From positions 2,108,001 to 2,172,000 of the forward strand of contig AP026124.1 in assembly GCA_030295235.1 (NCBI GenBank): a stretch of 64,000 bases of DNA, read 5' to 3'. The notes below the pieces were generated by a model. The model searched no databases and was not told the DNA's origin. It saw nothing but the letters and a program-made list of their open reading frames with translations. The position numbers and the translations under genes are program-made. Below are positions 19,781 through 31,900 of this stretch, one piece after another (positions within the stretch are counted from its first letter, which is position 1; the number at the start of each line of letters is the position of its first letter). The stretch is from Fistulifera solaris. Its lineage: Eukaryota > Bacillariophyta > Bacillariophyceae > Naviculales > Stauroneidaceae.

Positions 19781-20214
19781 CCCTTTTTACGTTACAAATC
19801 GATCCGTGCTAGAACGAGATTCTTCAAATACAAAGTGGTGAGTTTCCAGATATCTGAATGATAAACTCCTCGGGAAACAAATGGACAAAGCCGTAACAAA
19901 ACTGGTCGAAATGTCATCCGTCGACAAAAATGGTGCGACGCTGTGTTTTTGGCTGCGCGTAAATACGACAATCTACGTTAAAGTTGGGGATCAATCATGA
20001 CGATACGTCAGCACAGTTTTCGGTCGAAAATTTCGGAACTGACTACATTCTGTCGTACTGTACCCCTCGATGTACGGCGTACGACCCGTTCGTTCGTAGA
20101 AAAGGATTTTGCTTTTTGTTTCCACCGCGGCTTCGCTGCTGTATCGAAAAGACGACAATCGTATTCAAAAAAAAACTGTTCATTATAATTTTTTGCAGCT
20201 TAACAATCATTACC
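19781..20214. other. Intergenic, divergent promoter TMEM234 / ISCU
   Basis: Head-to-head region. A run of nine A's lies at about 20167-20175, before the ISCU start. A 200-bp minus frame (beginning MTFRPVLLR) ends at a stop and does not join TMEM234. Nothing else supported. Confidence 0.4.
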
Positions 20215-20824
20215 ATGCTTTCTATCTTAACAACTCGAGTTGCATCACGAAACGTCGCAAGTCCGGTCGGAATGGCGGCGGCACGCTTGATCCGACGAGG
20301 ATACCACGAAAACATTGTAGAGCACTACGAAAACCCACGAAACGTTGGTTCTTTGGATAAGAATGATAAATCTGTCGGGACGGTACGTTCGATGTCCTTT
20401 CTATTCGCACATGCAGACTCTGAAAAAAGCTTTTCAATTGTATCAAAAGCATTATGCCTCACTCAAATTGTATTGTGTTGTTCTACAGGGTCTCGTGGGT
20501 GCACCCGCTTGTGGCGATGTCATGAAGCTTCAAATAAAAGTGGACGAGAACGGAATAATTACGGAGTCGAAATTCAAAACATTTGGTTGTGGTTCCGCCA
20601 TCGCCAGCAGTTCCGTAGCTACCGAATGGGTCAAAGGCAAATCGGTCGACGAAGTTTTGTCCATTAAGAATTCAGACATTGCATCCCACCTTAAATTGCC
20701 ACCGGTGAAACTTCATTGCAGTATGCTTGCGGAAGATGCTATAAAAGCGGCAGTGAAAGATTGGAAGGAAAAGTCAGCAGCTGGTGTAAAAGTGGACGTC
20801 AAGCAAGAGAAGGTTGCGGCGTAA
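20215..20824 (+). CDS. ISCU: Iron-sulfur cluster scaffold ISCU, mitochondrial, two exons
   Basis: 167 residues. Exon 1 20215-20382, intron 20383-20488 (GTACGT...CTACAG, 106 nt), exon 2 20489-20824, phase 0. The N-terminus (MLSILTTRVASRNV) is a basic amphipathic mitochondrial presequence. Core motifs: ENPRNVGSLD, GAPACGDVMKLQIKV (first ligand Cys), FKTFGCGSAIASSS (second Cys) and LPPVKLHCS, which holds the HSC70-binding LPPVK and the third Cys. It accepts sulfur from NFS1 and assembles 2Fe-2S clusters. The C-terminus has a Lys/Val-rich extension of about 15 residues. Plastid NFU at 54.5 kb is a separate, later-acting system. Confidence 0.95.
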
Positions 20825-20998
20825 GCACTACCTCTTCTTTTATACTACATTGTGTGTACCGTACACGAATCCATTTAGATTTTTAAGTTTTTCATGAATC
20901 AGAAAATCAGGTTATTATTTGCAATGTTGGAGGTTGGATTACATGAGTAGGAGGTAGTGAAGTGTCGCGGTTTGTCTCTCAAATAGATGATTCATTCT

Positions 20999-21710
20999 TC
21001 ATATGTCCCATTCGTCGGCTTCTTTGTACGACACCATAGAATCAATCTTGTGCACTGACGTCGTAAAGCTACGAAGCTTCACTTCCGTCGAGTTAAGAAT
21101 GTAACACGGGTCTGAATCGGCCCACTTTTCGGGGGCAATCACCTCTTTGTCTGTGTACACCAAGAGATCGAAGGTACAGGGTTCCTGCAAGAGCGGCAAA
21201 AACGTTACACTGGCGGTGATTTGTCGAATGATGGCTTGAATCTCGTCATGAACTTCTTTGATGGACTTGCTACCTTTCTTACTAACGTTGGGAACAATGT
21301 TTTCACCACTCTCTCCCTCCACCGACACATTGAACTGCCATCGCTCCAATGTCTCTGTGGAATCCACTCCTTGGACGACCAATACAAGTCGTTGAACAAG
21401 TCCATTCATCAACCACTCCGCAACTTGCTTTTGTACGTTTTGCAAATAGTTAAGCAAGCCCTCGTCCGTCGTGGTCATGACGGTCAAGCCGTACTTGGAT
21501 TCCTTAGAGAAAGTCTCGGGCATGTAAATTCCTAGTGAAAGAATGAGCGAGTGAGCATTAGTCAAGAATGATATGTATCTGGAAAAGTAGATAGTGTCAA
21601 CTTACCTCTCTGATAAAGAATGGAATTGATGGCTGTAAAAAGAAATCGGAGACAATGTCCACACTTCCTTTGAGGGTGATCTCCGTCTTGTTGGCGGTCG
21701 CTGTCGGCAT
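20999..21710 (-). CDS. MAD2: MAD2 spindle-checkpoint protein (HORMA domain), two exons
   Basis: Exon 1 21710-21606 (MPTATANKTEITLKGSV...), intron 21605-21532 (GTAAGT...CTAG, 74 nt), exon 2 21531-20999. Full HORMA fold: ITLKGSVDIVSDFF, GIYMPETFSKESKYGLTV, LERWQFNVSVEG, IIRQITASVTFLPLL, FDLLVYTDKEV and the safety-belt LRSFTTSVHKIDSMVSYK. MAD2 binds CDC20 and MAD1 to hold anaphase until chromosomes attach. Exon 1 contains one frame break: the T5 run (plus-strand A5 at 21637-21641) needs one more base to read DFFFTAINSILYQR, the conserved form. Confidence 0.93.
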
Positions 21711-22128
21711 GTTGCTAAGTTGGCTACGCTTAATGGCGTAAAAGCTATAGATATGTAAAGGTAACAACAAAGGAGCTTTCGAAACTTTCCATCAACGTGG
21801 CGATGAACAACGAAATAATGAAAACCTTTCAAAAATAAGTTGAGAGAAGACCCGGCTTGTTGGCTCTCCGGCGCGCCTTTTCATACTTAGTTGGTAACGA
21901 GCAAGCCAATCTCTTATAATTTTCTATGAAACGTGATATAATGAAGGATATACAAACATGAATACAGAATATCATTCTCGTCGGATCGGTATAGGGCAAC
22001 AACATCACCGTCCTGTGTCTTCCACGTCATAATGTCGTCATTCGAGGAATTTGGAATGCTGGTCGGCAATCGTCTTCGAAGTTCAAAGCGAACGTTTGCG
22101 AGCAAACACCACCATTGTAACAATCACC
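21711..22128. other. Intergenic, divergent promoter MAD2 / QCR2-like
   Basis: Head-to-head spacer of 418 bp. No conserved frame or repeat seen. Confidence 0.4.
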
Positions 22129-23707
22129 ATGGCGAGCGCAGCGATGCAACGTGTGCTTTTGGCGGCCCCTCGACGGGTTTTTGCGGGGAAGAAACAGTTT
22201 TCCGCATTGGTGTCTCTCGATTATGAATACCCGGGGTAAGTGGAGAGAAACGAGGGCATTTGCGACAATGAGGAGGACAATTTTTGCGTTTTATTGCATA
22301 TTATCGTTTCGTAATGGAGGACAGACTGGTTATTAGGGTGCTTCATGGAGGTTATTAGGGTGCTTCATGGAGGATTTTGCATGGGGCAATTGATAGACAC
22401 GCCTTGCAGCAAAAACATAAGAAAGCGATAACTGCTGCGGCTTGTTGTTTGTTGGAAATAGCCCTGTCAGCAACGTATACTGAAAAAATGTCTTTTCACT
22501 TTCTTGGTTCATCAGTTTGCCAGCAGCGACGCCCCAACCGGCCAAGGTTACTTCTGTGTCGGTGAGCACTCTGCCCAATGGGCTAACGGTTGCCACAGAA
22601 GACTCGTGCGTCAACTCTACCGTCATCATGACCTACCCCAAAGCTGGTTCTGCCGGAGAAAGCTTGGACGAGCAGGGAGCTGCATTAATGAACAAGTGCA
22701 TGAATTTCAAATCGGGTTCCGGTCTCTCCTCAATCTTGATTAATCGAACCATTGAAGATGCCGGTGGTCTTCCCTTTACTACTCTCAACCGAACGGGTGC
22801 CTCTTTGGGTTTCACGGTGGCTCCGGAAATGGCGGCTGGATTGGTCCCTCTCCTCGCCACGGACTGCAGTTTTGAAAAGTGGGATGTGCGCGACGCTTTG
22901 GCCTTGGCCAACACCGAAGCGGAAGTTGCCGGAACCAGTGCGCAAATTGTTTTGACCGAGAATGTTTTTGCGGCGGCTTATGGACCGCAATCGCCAGCGG
23001 GTCGTCCCTTGTATTCGGCGCCGCCCTCACTCGATGCCATTCGATCCTTCCGCAGTCGGGCGTATGGATTGAAGGACGCGGTACTGACCGTGACGGGTGT
23101 CAAGGACCACGCCGCTTTTTGTGCGGAAGTCGAAAGCTACTTGGCCGACTCTCCGGTTGGTGCGGGAAGTTTGCCCTCGTTGGCGTACATTGGTGGAGAA
23201 AGCCGAGTTGCCACGCAGGGTTCGGGCTATGCTCATGTCGCCATTGCTTTCCCCGCTCCGGCTTCGTCGGCGGTTGCCACCGTCGTGAAACATTTCTTTA
23301 GCGCGGTTGGAGGTTCCAGTGGTGTTTCGGGCTTTACTGCGGATGGATTGGTTGGCTTGTACGCGGGAAGCGCATCGGCGGGAGAGGTTACCGATGCTAT
23401 GGTCAAGGTTGCTACCACCTCCGTTTCGGCGGATACTTTACAGCGCGCCAAAGCTTTGGCTAAAGGCGAAGCACTTTTGGCTTTGGAGAGTGGCAGTAAG
23501 GCACTGGCTTCGGCTATCTCTGCTTCTGTTTTGAGTGGACAAGGTTTCGGTGGTCCGAAAGACATTGTTTCTGCTTACGATGCTGTTTCAGAAGCTCACG
23601 TCAAGCAAGCCCTCGCTGCCATGCTGAAAAATAACCCGTCCCTTGCGGCAGTTGGTGATATTGCCTCTGTTCCTTATCACGCTACTTTGCGAGCCAACTT
23701 TGCCTAA
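22129..23707 (+). CDS. Cytochrome bc1 complex core protein 2-like (M16 family, inactive), two exons
   Basis: Exon 1 22129-22235, intron 22236-22515 (280 nt, the longest here), exon 2 22516-23707; the junction CCG GG|T gives YPGLPAATPQ. A basic presequence (MASAAMQRVLLAAPRRVFAGKK) indicates mitochondria. The domain begins VSTLPNGLTVATED, as in M16 proteins, but the zinc-binding HxxEH is absent, as in QCR2/UQCRC2 core subunits. Other family text: FTTLNRTGASLGFTV, GLKDAVLTVTGV, SGYAHVAIAFPAPA. It should be a structural part of complex III. The length (about 430 residues) is usual. No frame breaks. Confidence 0.88.
22328..22373 (+). repeat. 22-bp tandem duplication inside QCR2-like intron
   Basis: The unit beginning GGTTATTAGGGTGC and ending TTCATGGA occurs twice back to back without mismatch (22328-22349, 22350-22371). 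This accounts for part of the intron's unusual length. Confidence 0.95.
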
Positions 23708-23782
23708 GTACTAAATGATTTTAAAGATATATACTTTGATGGCACTGCTGCCTTAGTAGTTCCTTCACGAGTACACTGTTTG

Positions 23783-25267
23783 CTAGGGAATCGTTTCACC
23801 AATCTCCCCCGAACCGTACCAATCTTGTTGAACTCGCGTACTGGAGAAGATCGGAAGTCGGTTCTTCATGTGAACCATATCTATTTCCCACATGATATCG
23901 TCCGACAAAGGCTCTTTGATCTGAAAGTATTTCAGGCTTTGTTCGAGTTGCTGCATATTGCTATGACCGACGAGAGTCGTCGTGATCAGTGAGCGCTGGC
24001 GACACCAACGAAGAGAGAGTTCGGTAAGACTCATCTTGTATTTTTCAGCGATGCGACTGTACTCTTGGATCGCTTGCTGCGCTGCATCGGTTCGGTATCG
24101 ATAAGGGTGCCACCCCATCCTCGGGTATCCATCCGTCCCCGAGGATTCTCCAATGACTGAATCGCGCGTTCGCGATTGGGAAGGTCATCCAGGGCTGCAG
24201 GAATGTCCATGTATTTTCCGGTCAACATGCCCCCGCCAAGGCGTTGTACGACATAAACCCAACATTCTCATTGAAAGGAGAAGCCGCTTCGGCGACACCA
24301 TTTTCTTCGCTTTTGCGGTCAATGAGACTAAAGTCCCCTTGTATGGAACAAGGGGTGTCGTCCCAAGAGCTTTGGCGGTGCGCGTACACGCTGTCAATCC
24401 GTAGGCATTATCGTTGCAGAGTCCCCAACCCCGAATTTTTCCTTCTTGGACCAGTTCTTCCATAGCCAAACAGAGATCTTCAAAAGAAGTCGGGCCTCCC
24501 ATAGACCGCCAGTAAAGATTTGAATCATTTTCCATGTTATATGCGAGACTTTGACCCCAGTTGCTTTGCGGTGAGTATCTCTGAGGCCAATGCAACTGAT
24601 ACACGTCGATGTAATCCGTTCCCAATCGTTTGAGACTTCCGATACCTGTACAGCAGGTCAGATGAATGTAGAAAGGTTCACTTGACAAGTTTGTTGGTAC
24701 ACTTACAGTCTTTCTTAATATTTTGAGGTGTCACATTTCGTCCGCCGGTAATTTTTGTCGCAATAACCACTTTCCTTCGATCGACTTTGCGATCTCTTAA
24801 CCATTTACCAATCACAATTTCCGTATCGCCTTCCCTAGCCTTATCGCCATCGGAAGGAATGGGATATTGTTCCGCAGTATCGAGAAGATTAACGCCGTTT
24901 TCGAGAATAGCCTTATCCATGAATGCGAAACAAGCGGCTTCGTCGGGGCATTGAAATCCGACGAAACCCAACGTTGCGTCCCTAAACCTAACTCGGAGAC
25001 AACAATATCCGATCCTCCTAATCGCCGGTGTTTCATATCATTCACTGTTCGAATGATTTCATTCGTTTTCCCTTTCGAAGTAGCTCCGTTGGTCGATCGG
25101 CCTCCAAAGAATCCTCCAAACAGTGAGGACGCCAAGACGGTCCGCCGGGAAGTACTTGTGACCATGGAAGCCGTCGTAGCATCGCGTCCTTGGCCCGTAT
25201 AAAAGGCATCCAAAGATACCGCAAAGATCGCTCCCCAAGCGATTATGAAGAATGTCAATGAAGCCAT
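23783..25267 (-). CDS. Aldo/keto reductase, plastid-type presequence, two exons, four frame breaks
   Basis: N-terminus: signal peptide MASLTFFIIAWGAIFAVSLDA|F, then TSRRTVLASSLFGGFFGG, which resembles a twin-arginine thylakoid signal. AKR core: MKHRRLGGSDIVVSELGLGT, GVNLLDTAEQYP (Asp and catalytic Tyr), VVIATKITGG (catalytic Lys), RLGTDYIDVYQLHWPQR (catalytic His), then IRGWGLCNDN. The intron 24706-24646 (61 nt) joins KKDC to IGSLKRL. Breaks, all one base short: C3 at 24967-24969, G4 at 24352-24355, C5 at 24230-24234, G3 at 24123-24125. The final exon frame ends at 23783. It is likely an NADPH-dependent carbonyl reductase; the substrate is unknown. Confidence 0.88.
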
Positions 25268-25810
25268 GCTTTCAATTGTTTGAAATGAATGACCTATCTA
25301 TGCCATCTGTTGCTGGTATTATGCTTTATAGGCAGTGCGATTTGGCAAATTTAAAGGAAGCGTGACTCATGCTAGAAATCCAGTCAAGACATTGCGGAAA
25401 CTACACTTCAAATGTATACTCCTACAATTACTGGCGACTGAATATTAAATGAGTCGTGGTAAAATTCAACAGGCATTTTCTAACTACAGTACTACGTATA
25501 ATCTTCGCTGACTGATTATATCTATCCTACTGCGATTTGCGATGTTTATAGTTAAGAGAACATCCTCAATCCGTACAGAATATTATGAATGTAGAGTACT
25601 GTGGGCAAGTTTTCTGCCTACATGTTCTGGGATACGAAAACCGGACCTCCGAAGTGCGGGGAAATGTAGAACGAGAGCAGCGCAGCAACGCAAGAAGCAA
25701 AAGCGTCCGCAGGACTGCAGCAGTCGAAAAGAAGCACTGCATTCCACGAACCAAGTGCGAATAAGATTATCGTTGACAGAAAAGATTCATCGCAAACATA
25801 TCAATTCAAC
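25268..25810. other. Intergenic, divergent promoter AKR / E2
   Basis: Head-to-head 543-bp spacer, AT-rich to about 25540. A 99-codon plus frame at 25542 has no family resemblance and looks like leader sequence of the E2 gene. Confidence 0.4.
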
Positions 25811-26484
25811 ATGGCAACTGACATTTGTATTCGTAGACTGACGAAAGAGCTGGCGGCCATGCAAAAGGACCCGATCAAGCAACCCAAGATTACCGTGGCA
25901 CCCAACGAAAGTAACATGCTGGAGATGCACTATGTCATTGAAGGAAGCACGGGGACGCCGTACGAAGGAGGAGTGTATCACGGAAAGCTCATTTTCCCAA
26001 AACAGTATCCGTTAAAACCACCGGGAGTAATGATGCTAACTCCGTCGGGTCGCTTTCAACCCAATCGACGTCTGTGTCTTTCGATGAGTGATTTTCATCC
26101 GGAATCATGGAATCCCATGTGGTCGGTTTCGACGATTTTGACGGGTCTATACTCTTTCATGCTTGACAATAATCCAACTTTGGGGAGTATTGAAACGTCG
26201 ACGCGCAAAAGCGGCAACTAGCGGAGGCTAGTTTGGAATATAATGTGAAAAACGATCCCATATTCTGTAAGCTGTTTCCGCACTATGTCGAGCGTTATGA
26301 GGAGGAACTTCGTGTGCGTCAACAAAATGGAGAAAACATTACTGTGGCACAACCTCCTTCGAATGCTTTGTGTTCGGGTAATGCTTTGTTTCCCCGGCCA
26401 CAGGAGGGACGGAACTTTCTCATGGCAACCATGGCCGGCGTTGCGGCGATTCTTTCAATCGTGGTGGCCGTACGCTTCCTGTAA
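25811..26484 (+). CDS. UBE2J2: UBE2J2/Ubc6-type ubiquitin-conjugating enzyme, one frame break
   Basis: UBC fold: ICIRRLTKELAAMQKDP, YPLKPPGVMMLTPSGRF, and the active site PNRRLCLSMSDFHPESWNP, with the catalytic Cys and the SDFHPE of the J2/Ubc6 class, which lacks the usual HPN. The frame stops after ETSTRK; the next frame (LAEASLEYNVKNDPIFCKLFP) continues to a C-terminal membrane anchor, FLMATMAGVAAILSIVVAV. One more A in the A4 run at 26207-26210 joins them (STRKKRQLAEASL). Tail-anchored E2s of this class work in ER-associated degradation. Confidence 0.92.
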
Positions 26485-26776
26485 TCTGATCGGAAGGGTG
26501 ACAATTCAATGTGTTTTGACAAGCTTATAGCCCTTATGGCATTTCTAATCCTTGAAACGACCGGTTCCATGCAGAGCCGGCTTGCTATTCGGACTAGTCA
26601 CGTTGACTAAGGGACAGTTTTCTCACTGCTCATCAGTTCCATTGTAGTTTAATCATCATAAACATAAATAATAATAATAAAAAAGCAAGGGCTGTATGAA
26701 TCAGTGTTTCTATACAAACAAAGCGTCTGTGTTACACATCTTTTGAAGATGGCTTTATTCTGTCATAATCATTCAT

Positions 26777-28593
26777 TCACCCTTCCGCACTATGTGACTT
26801 CGCTTGATGCTTGGGCTGGAAATGAAAGCCTTCTGGCACAGGTCCCAAAAGCATTTCCGATATCCTTATCCAATCCGAGGCTTCGCTGGAGAGAAAGAGA
26901 GTTTCGAGATCGCTGCGCCCGCACATGAAGGGTGGAACTCTTTGATTCATCGACTGCGATGCTGTTTCCAACAAGCCAATGGGGACCTGTAAAGACAATG
27001 CAAAAGTAAAACGTCAGTAGGAGCGTACTCTTTGTTTCTAAACTTCAGCAAAAGTATAACTTACATAGCGATGTAGGAAAGAAAGCCATTCCAGTAGGAA
27101 TCGTCGACAATTATCAACTCCTTTCTGATCACTTCCCCAATGCTCCAATCCGAATCGCACGAAATCTTTCAAAATGTCTAATCTCTCTGTAGCCGAAATA
27201 TCCCATTGTCTCTTTTCTTTGATTTCGGTTGGCAGCCAAGGCTTAATTAGGGCCCCTCTTCCCAACATCGCACACGAAGAAATTCCTTCACGTGATGTAC
27301 TTTCTTCGTAGTCTTTGTACGAGAAAATGTCGCCGTTTCCTATAACAGGAATCTTGGGTAGACTGTTATCTTGGTTTAGAGCTGCTTTTGATATGTAATC
27401 CCAGTCAGCTTCCTTGGAGTATCGCTGGAGGCGAGAACGACCATGAATCATGACAGCACCAACCCCACCCATACCCCAGTTTTGAATCTTCGCGACCAGT
27501 TCATGGGCAAAGGCTTCGCCATGTCCCAACCTGTTCTCATTTTGATTGTTACAGGACAAGAGATGGTTTGTGTGATACCTTTGATTGTGTCTTTGATCTT
27601 ATTTTGGCGCAACATCAAGGCTGCACCGGCTCCCTTGTCGTTGATGATATCCAGTGGGCATCCTAGATTCAAATCAACAAAATCTACTTTCGTATGATTT
27701 TCAATGAGTTCACATGCACGTGTGAATAGATCTGCATGTCCTGCTGCAAGCTGCACTCCGAAAATATCTTCGTCGACGTGTCGTTTCAGGAGAGCCCATT
27801 CGGAAGCGTTACCCATCAAAATATGTGAGGCAACCGCCATTTCACCGCAGGTAATGTCAGCACCCAACTTTTTCATCACGCGACGAAAAGGTAAATTGCC
27901 GACAGTCGTTAGAGGAGCAATATAAACTTTGTTGGAGAAATCAATCGTCCTTCGCGACTTTTCAGGGAGAGGTGTCATGTCGGGTAACACTTCGCTGCTC
28001 TCGTTCTCTTCGGGGGCAGAGCGATTCTCGTGCGCGTCGTCCTTCTTTTTTTGGTTAAACTTTTGGCAAACAAAGGGATAATCGTTTCTGCGTAATTGAG
28101 ACTGAACGTCACGATCTAGCAAGTTAAGAACGCGGGTAGAAGCATCAACTATCCCTTCTTTCCGCAGATTTTCTCCCGTCGCGAGATTAAGATGAGACCC
28201 TCCAAGTCGACAAGTAGCTCCGTACATGCAAAACCCATAGAGGTTGTAGTGAGGACAACCACCTTCGATTTGATCGATATCGGGTGGCCTCGAAGCAAGA
28301 AAAGCCTTGATGTCGTGGGAAAATTTGCACGAGTCTCCGTGTGTGCAGACGTCACCTCGTAGATGAATCAGACACATCTTTTCAAGGTCACCATTCTCTT
28401 CGCGAAGTCGTTTATTTTTCCTTCTGTTTTTACGACTTTTGGGGTTTTCGGAATTGACGGGGATTGTTGGGGCGATAGGAGGCAAGCAAGAGGCACGCTC
28501 AGACAGAATGAACTCTGCTTTCACGCGCACCGAAAATCGTTCGTTTTGACCGGATCCCTTTCCCTCAACTTGACAGGTATTTTCTTCTTCCAT
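26777..28593 (-). CDS. DUS3: tRNA-dihydrouridine synthase DUS3, two exons, one frame break
   Basis: Two CCCH zinc fingers lead (CLIHLRGDVCTHGDSCKFSH and CPHYNLYGFCMYGATC), as in DUS3L. The flavin TIM barrel follows: YIAPLTTVGNLPFRRVMKKLG, VDFVDLNLGCPLDIINDKG with the catalytic Cys, VMIHGRSRLQRYSKEADW, and IPVIGNGDIFSY (FMN phosphate binding). The intron 27064-26987 (78 nt) joins HRY to VPIGLLE; exon 2 ends in AKSHSAEG. Frame break at a G3 run (plus C3 at 27525-27527), where one more G gives RTGWGHGEAFAHE. It reduces U47 in the tRNA variable loop; the human enzyme also acts on mRNA. Confidence 0.93.
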
Positions 28594-28988
28594 CTTGCAC
28601 TGTTTCTGATTATTTTTCGGCAGCGGTAAGCGAGGCGATTGGTTTTTACTACTGTCAATGGAATAAATTGCTCACTTGTCGGCAACCGGCAAACACCTTT
28701 TTTCTCTAAAAAGATTTCATGGCCGTGAAAACTCCTTTGGCAAAAATGTCACATACGGAGTATCTTCCAATGTGCGACGGACGTCGTACAGAAGCGCCAT
28801 GGGAGCTTTTCGCTTCGCTACTTGTACCTGGTAACCTTAATGGTTAAGGACGTTAAAATTCTGCCTCGAGTGCAAAATTCTACGTAGTGTCCACGACGCG
28901 GCAGTATTTTCACGTCGTTCCAATAGTTAAGAAACCTCTACCATCATGTAAACGCTTTATTTTTTTACAGCTACATATACAAGATCGG
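28594..28988. other. Intergenic with dispersed repeat copy
   Basis: Upstream flank of DUS3 and 3' flank of symplekin. It holds one copy (28853-28910) of a short dispersed repeat also found at 54117-54172. Otherwise nothing seen. Confidence 0.5.
28853..28910 (+). repeat. Dispersed 58-bp repeat, copy A
   Basis: Starts TTAAAATTCTGCC, contains ATTCTACGTAG then GTCCACGAC, and ends CAGTATTTT. It aligns over its length with 54117-54172 in the same orientation, with small indels. ACGTTAAAA at its left edge is the reverse complement of TTTTAACGT found just after copy B. Confidence 0.75.
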
Positions 28989-31900
28989 TTACACCCCAGA
29001 GCTGCTGGTCCATTTCGTTCGATACTGCATAAGCTGCTCTGGAGGGAGCTTCGCGATAGCCGACATGCTTGAAACGCCACGTTGACCACTGTTTTCGAGC
29101 ATGTGGGCACATCGCATCCAGCCCTCCCACTGCCTTGGGTCTTCGTATATCTTTCCATCTAAAAGACGTGGTAAGAGTTCATTGCAAATCCAAGAGTGAA
29201 GACTCTCGTGCTGAGAGCAAACGAGAATACAGGTCCGCATGAATGCAAGAGGCAGCTTTTCACCACGAGTCAAAAATGTTCCGCTAATGTGATCCAGAGC
29301 GGACATGACTACTGAATCGTTGTAAACTTCTTCTTCTTCAAGACACAATTTTATCGCTGAAAGGTAACGGCGTTGCTTCTGCTGTTGCGGTAGGTCTAAA
29401 GAAGAAAAATCAAGCTTATGAAGTAAAACCAACTGTTCACAAAGCGTCATTCCTCTCAGAGCAGGGTTCTCTTCGTCTTGTTCTTCACGGAAAAGAAGTG
29501 CCTGGGCATGAAGACGTTCCCCCATTCTAGCCAAAGCGGTCATAAAAACCTTATCATCGGCGGCCACAAAGTCAACGAATCTCGTCTCGAGATCTTTTCT
29601 TAGCATATATCCAACTACGGGAATGACAAACCGTGGATCCTTCTCACCTCCATCGGGCTTCTTCATTTCCTGAATTTCGTAGCAGACGTCAATGACATCT
29701 TGATCGGGGTTGTTACGATCAGACAGAGATGCGAGGTTTTCAAGGAATGTCAACAGCAATGGTACCTCATTGGGACCTGTCATCTTAGCCACCTTCAAAG
29801 CGATATCTATTTTGCCATGCTTTGCAGCACTTGCTTTTGATAGTTTAAACATGTTTGCGCGAACAGCTTTTGAGAGAACGTCAGCCTTTTCGGCAGAACT
29901 CAAAGTGAACAGGACTTCAATCATCTCTGGAATGCGAAGGCATATAGCCATAAACAAAAGAGCAGGTCCTCTCATCTGCTCTAAGACCTGCTTTTCTTCG
30001 CTGCTAACAGCAATATAGGGGTTCTTCTTTGCTGCAGCTAAGACTTTCGGATCAGCTTCCTTGTTGGCCTTCTCTATCTGGTCATAGCATTCGATCGCCT
30101 TGTTCGAGGCGTATCTCAATTCATCTTTCGCGGCATTTGCTACAAAATCTGAAAGCGACTCATTCTTTGTGAAAAGAACGTTGACAACTAGGCCTAAGCA
30201 ATTTTCTTGTACCTTGGGATGTGATGGCAGCCGACCTGACGCGATCGCAGCAGCGCAATTTACGGCCCACTTGCGAATTTCAGCTGAAGTTTTCTGACAT
30301 GCGAGATCTCGCAGAATAAGTAAGCCGCATTTTGCGCGCTTTTCGGCAGCTTGCTTGGCAGCATGTGTTGCGGCAGCCACAGCAATCGCTTCCTGACTAG
30401 TCTGGCGTTGGGCTGAAACAACCTTCTTTGTTATATCTTCTAGATCACACAAGCCAGCGAGAAGGGTCACCGACGTTTGCGTCACGCGAGGTAAAGACGT
30501 CATTACCATTTGAAGCCTGTGACAGGCGTCAGCAGCGGCTTTCTTTCTACCTTCGTCCGTTGGTTTTTGGTTGGCAACTTCACCGGCATAAACAACAAGG
30601 GATACATACAGCGCTAAGGTGCAATCATATTTCCACCACTTGCTTTCAGTCACAGTATCGTCACAACACTGCATGAATGCTTCACTCAACAAGGCTTGTC
30701 CGATCGATGTGGTTACACCATTACTATCTGACATCGGCATTACATCAGCAGCGAGCGATGAAGCAACAAGAGGATGAACTTCAATGAATTTAAACAAGGA
30801 CAGCGCTGTTTCTTCATCAAAATATCTTCCCTGCATTTTGGAAATGCCTTGTTTAGCCATGTTGTATTGCTCTTCCTGAGCCGCACTCGGGTGGATATTT
30901 TTCAACACGAAAGACAGCCGAGACGTAACCTGACCTGCCAGAGAACCTAAGTATTTAGATCCGAAATTAGTTACAGATGCCAGTATTCGACCGAGTGCAT
31001 TAGAAGCCGCCAAGTCAATCTGATCGTGAACTATTTTGCGTCGCTTCTTCTCGCGCTCGTCTTCTTCTTCATGTCCGCTGCTCTCAAAGTTCAAGCTCAG
31101 CAACCCGACAAAGTTCTCTTTCAAATTGTACTTCTCGTCAGACTCAATGTCAACGTTCCAGGCGGCGCTGCCATCCCTTTCATACCAGTGACCCTCTTCC
31201 TGTGACAAAGATGCCCCATTCGTCATAATCGCATCGACAATATAATCCAGAGAAATAGATATTTTTCCAGACTCGCTCGTTAAGCGCTTCGGACGTTCGC
31301 TTGGTAGATGATTTAGGTTCACCATGATAAGATCAATCGAGTCCGACATACTCGTGGGTAGCTGGATACCATGCCCTAAACCTCTCGCCGCTTTGGCAGC
31401 TCTCATCTTAGCCAAGGCGTCGTCTGTTTCTCGTTGTCGACGGCTTGAACGATCATTGTCGCTTGCGTCCCATTCGTAATACATGTTGGCCCGATTGCGC
31501 GCTGCACGACCAGCTGTTTTCAGGTCAGTTGCCTGTTTGGCCATGGAAAGAGCTTTGTCGGCTTGAATTTCCATGTCGTACGTTTTCAGCGCACTGTGTA
31601 GGACATCAGATGCTTTCGAAGTGATGGATAAAGAGTTTCGTAACATAGCCAAACACGTAGACTTTAACTGCGAAGTGATCGCTATGACTGCAGATTTTGA
31701 CAGCACCCCGGTCTCCGAATAAACTGGGGGCTGGACTGCCCTGCGAGAAATACAGAATGAGACCTCTTTGAAAAAGGCCGGACGGTTCGCCGCCAAGGCT
31801 TGCATGGCGTTGATACTCAATGTGTAAGACTTCTGCGATAGTTCAAATTCAAACTCCAAAGCACTACGATCAAGTTTATAAGCCAAAGCGTTGCCAGTGT

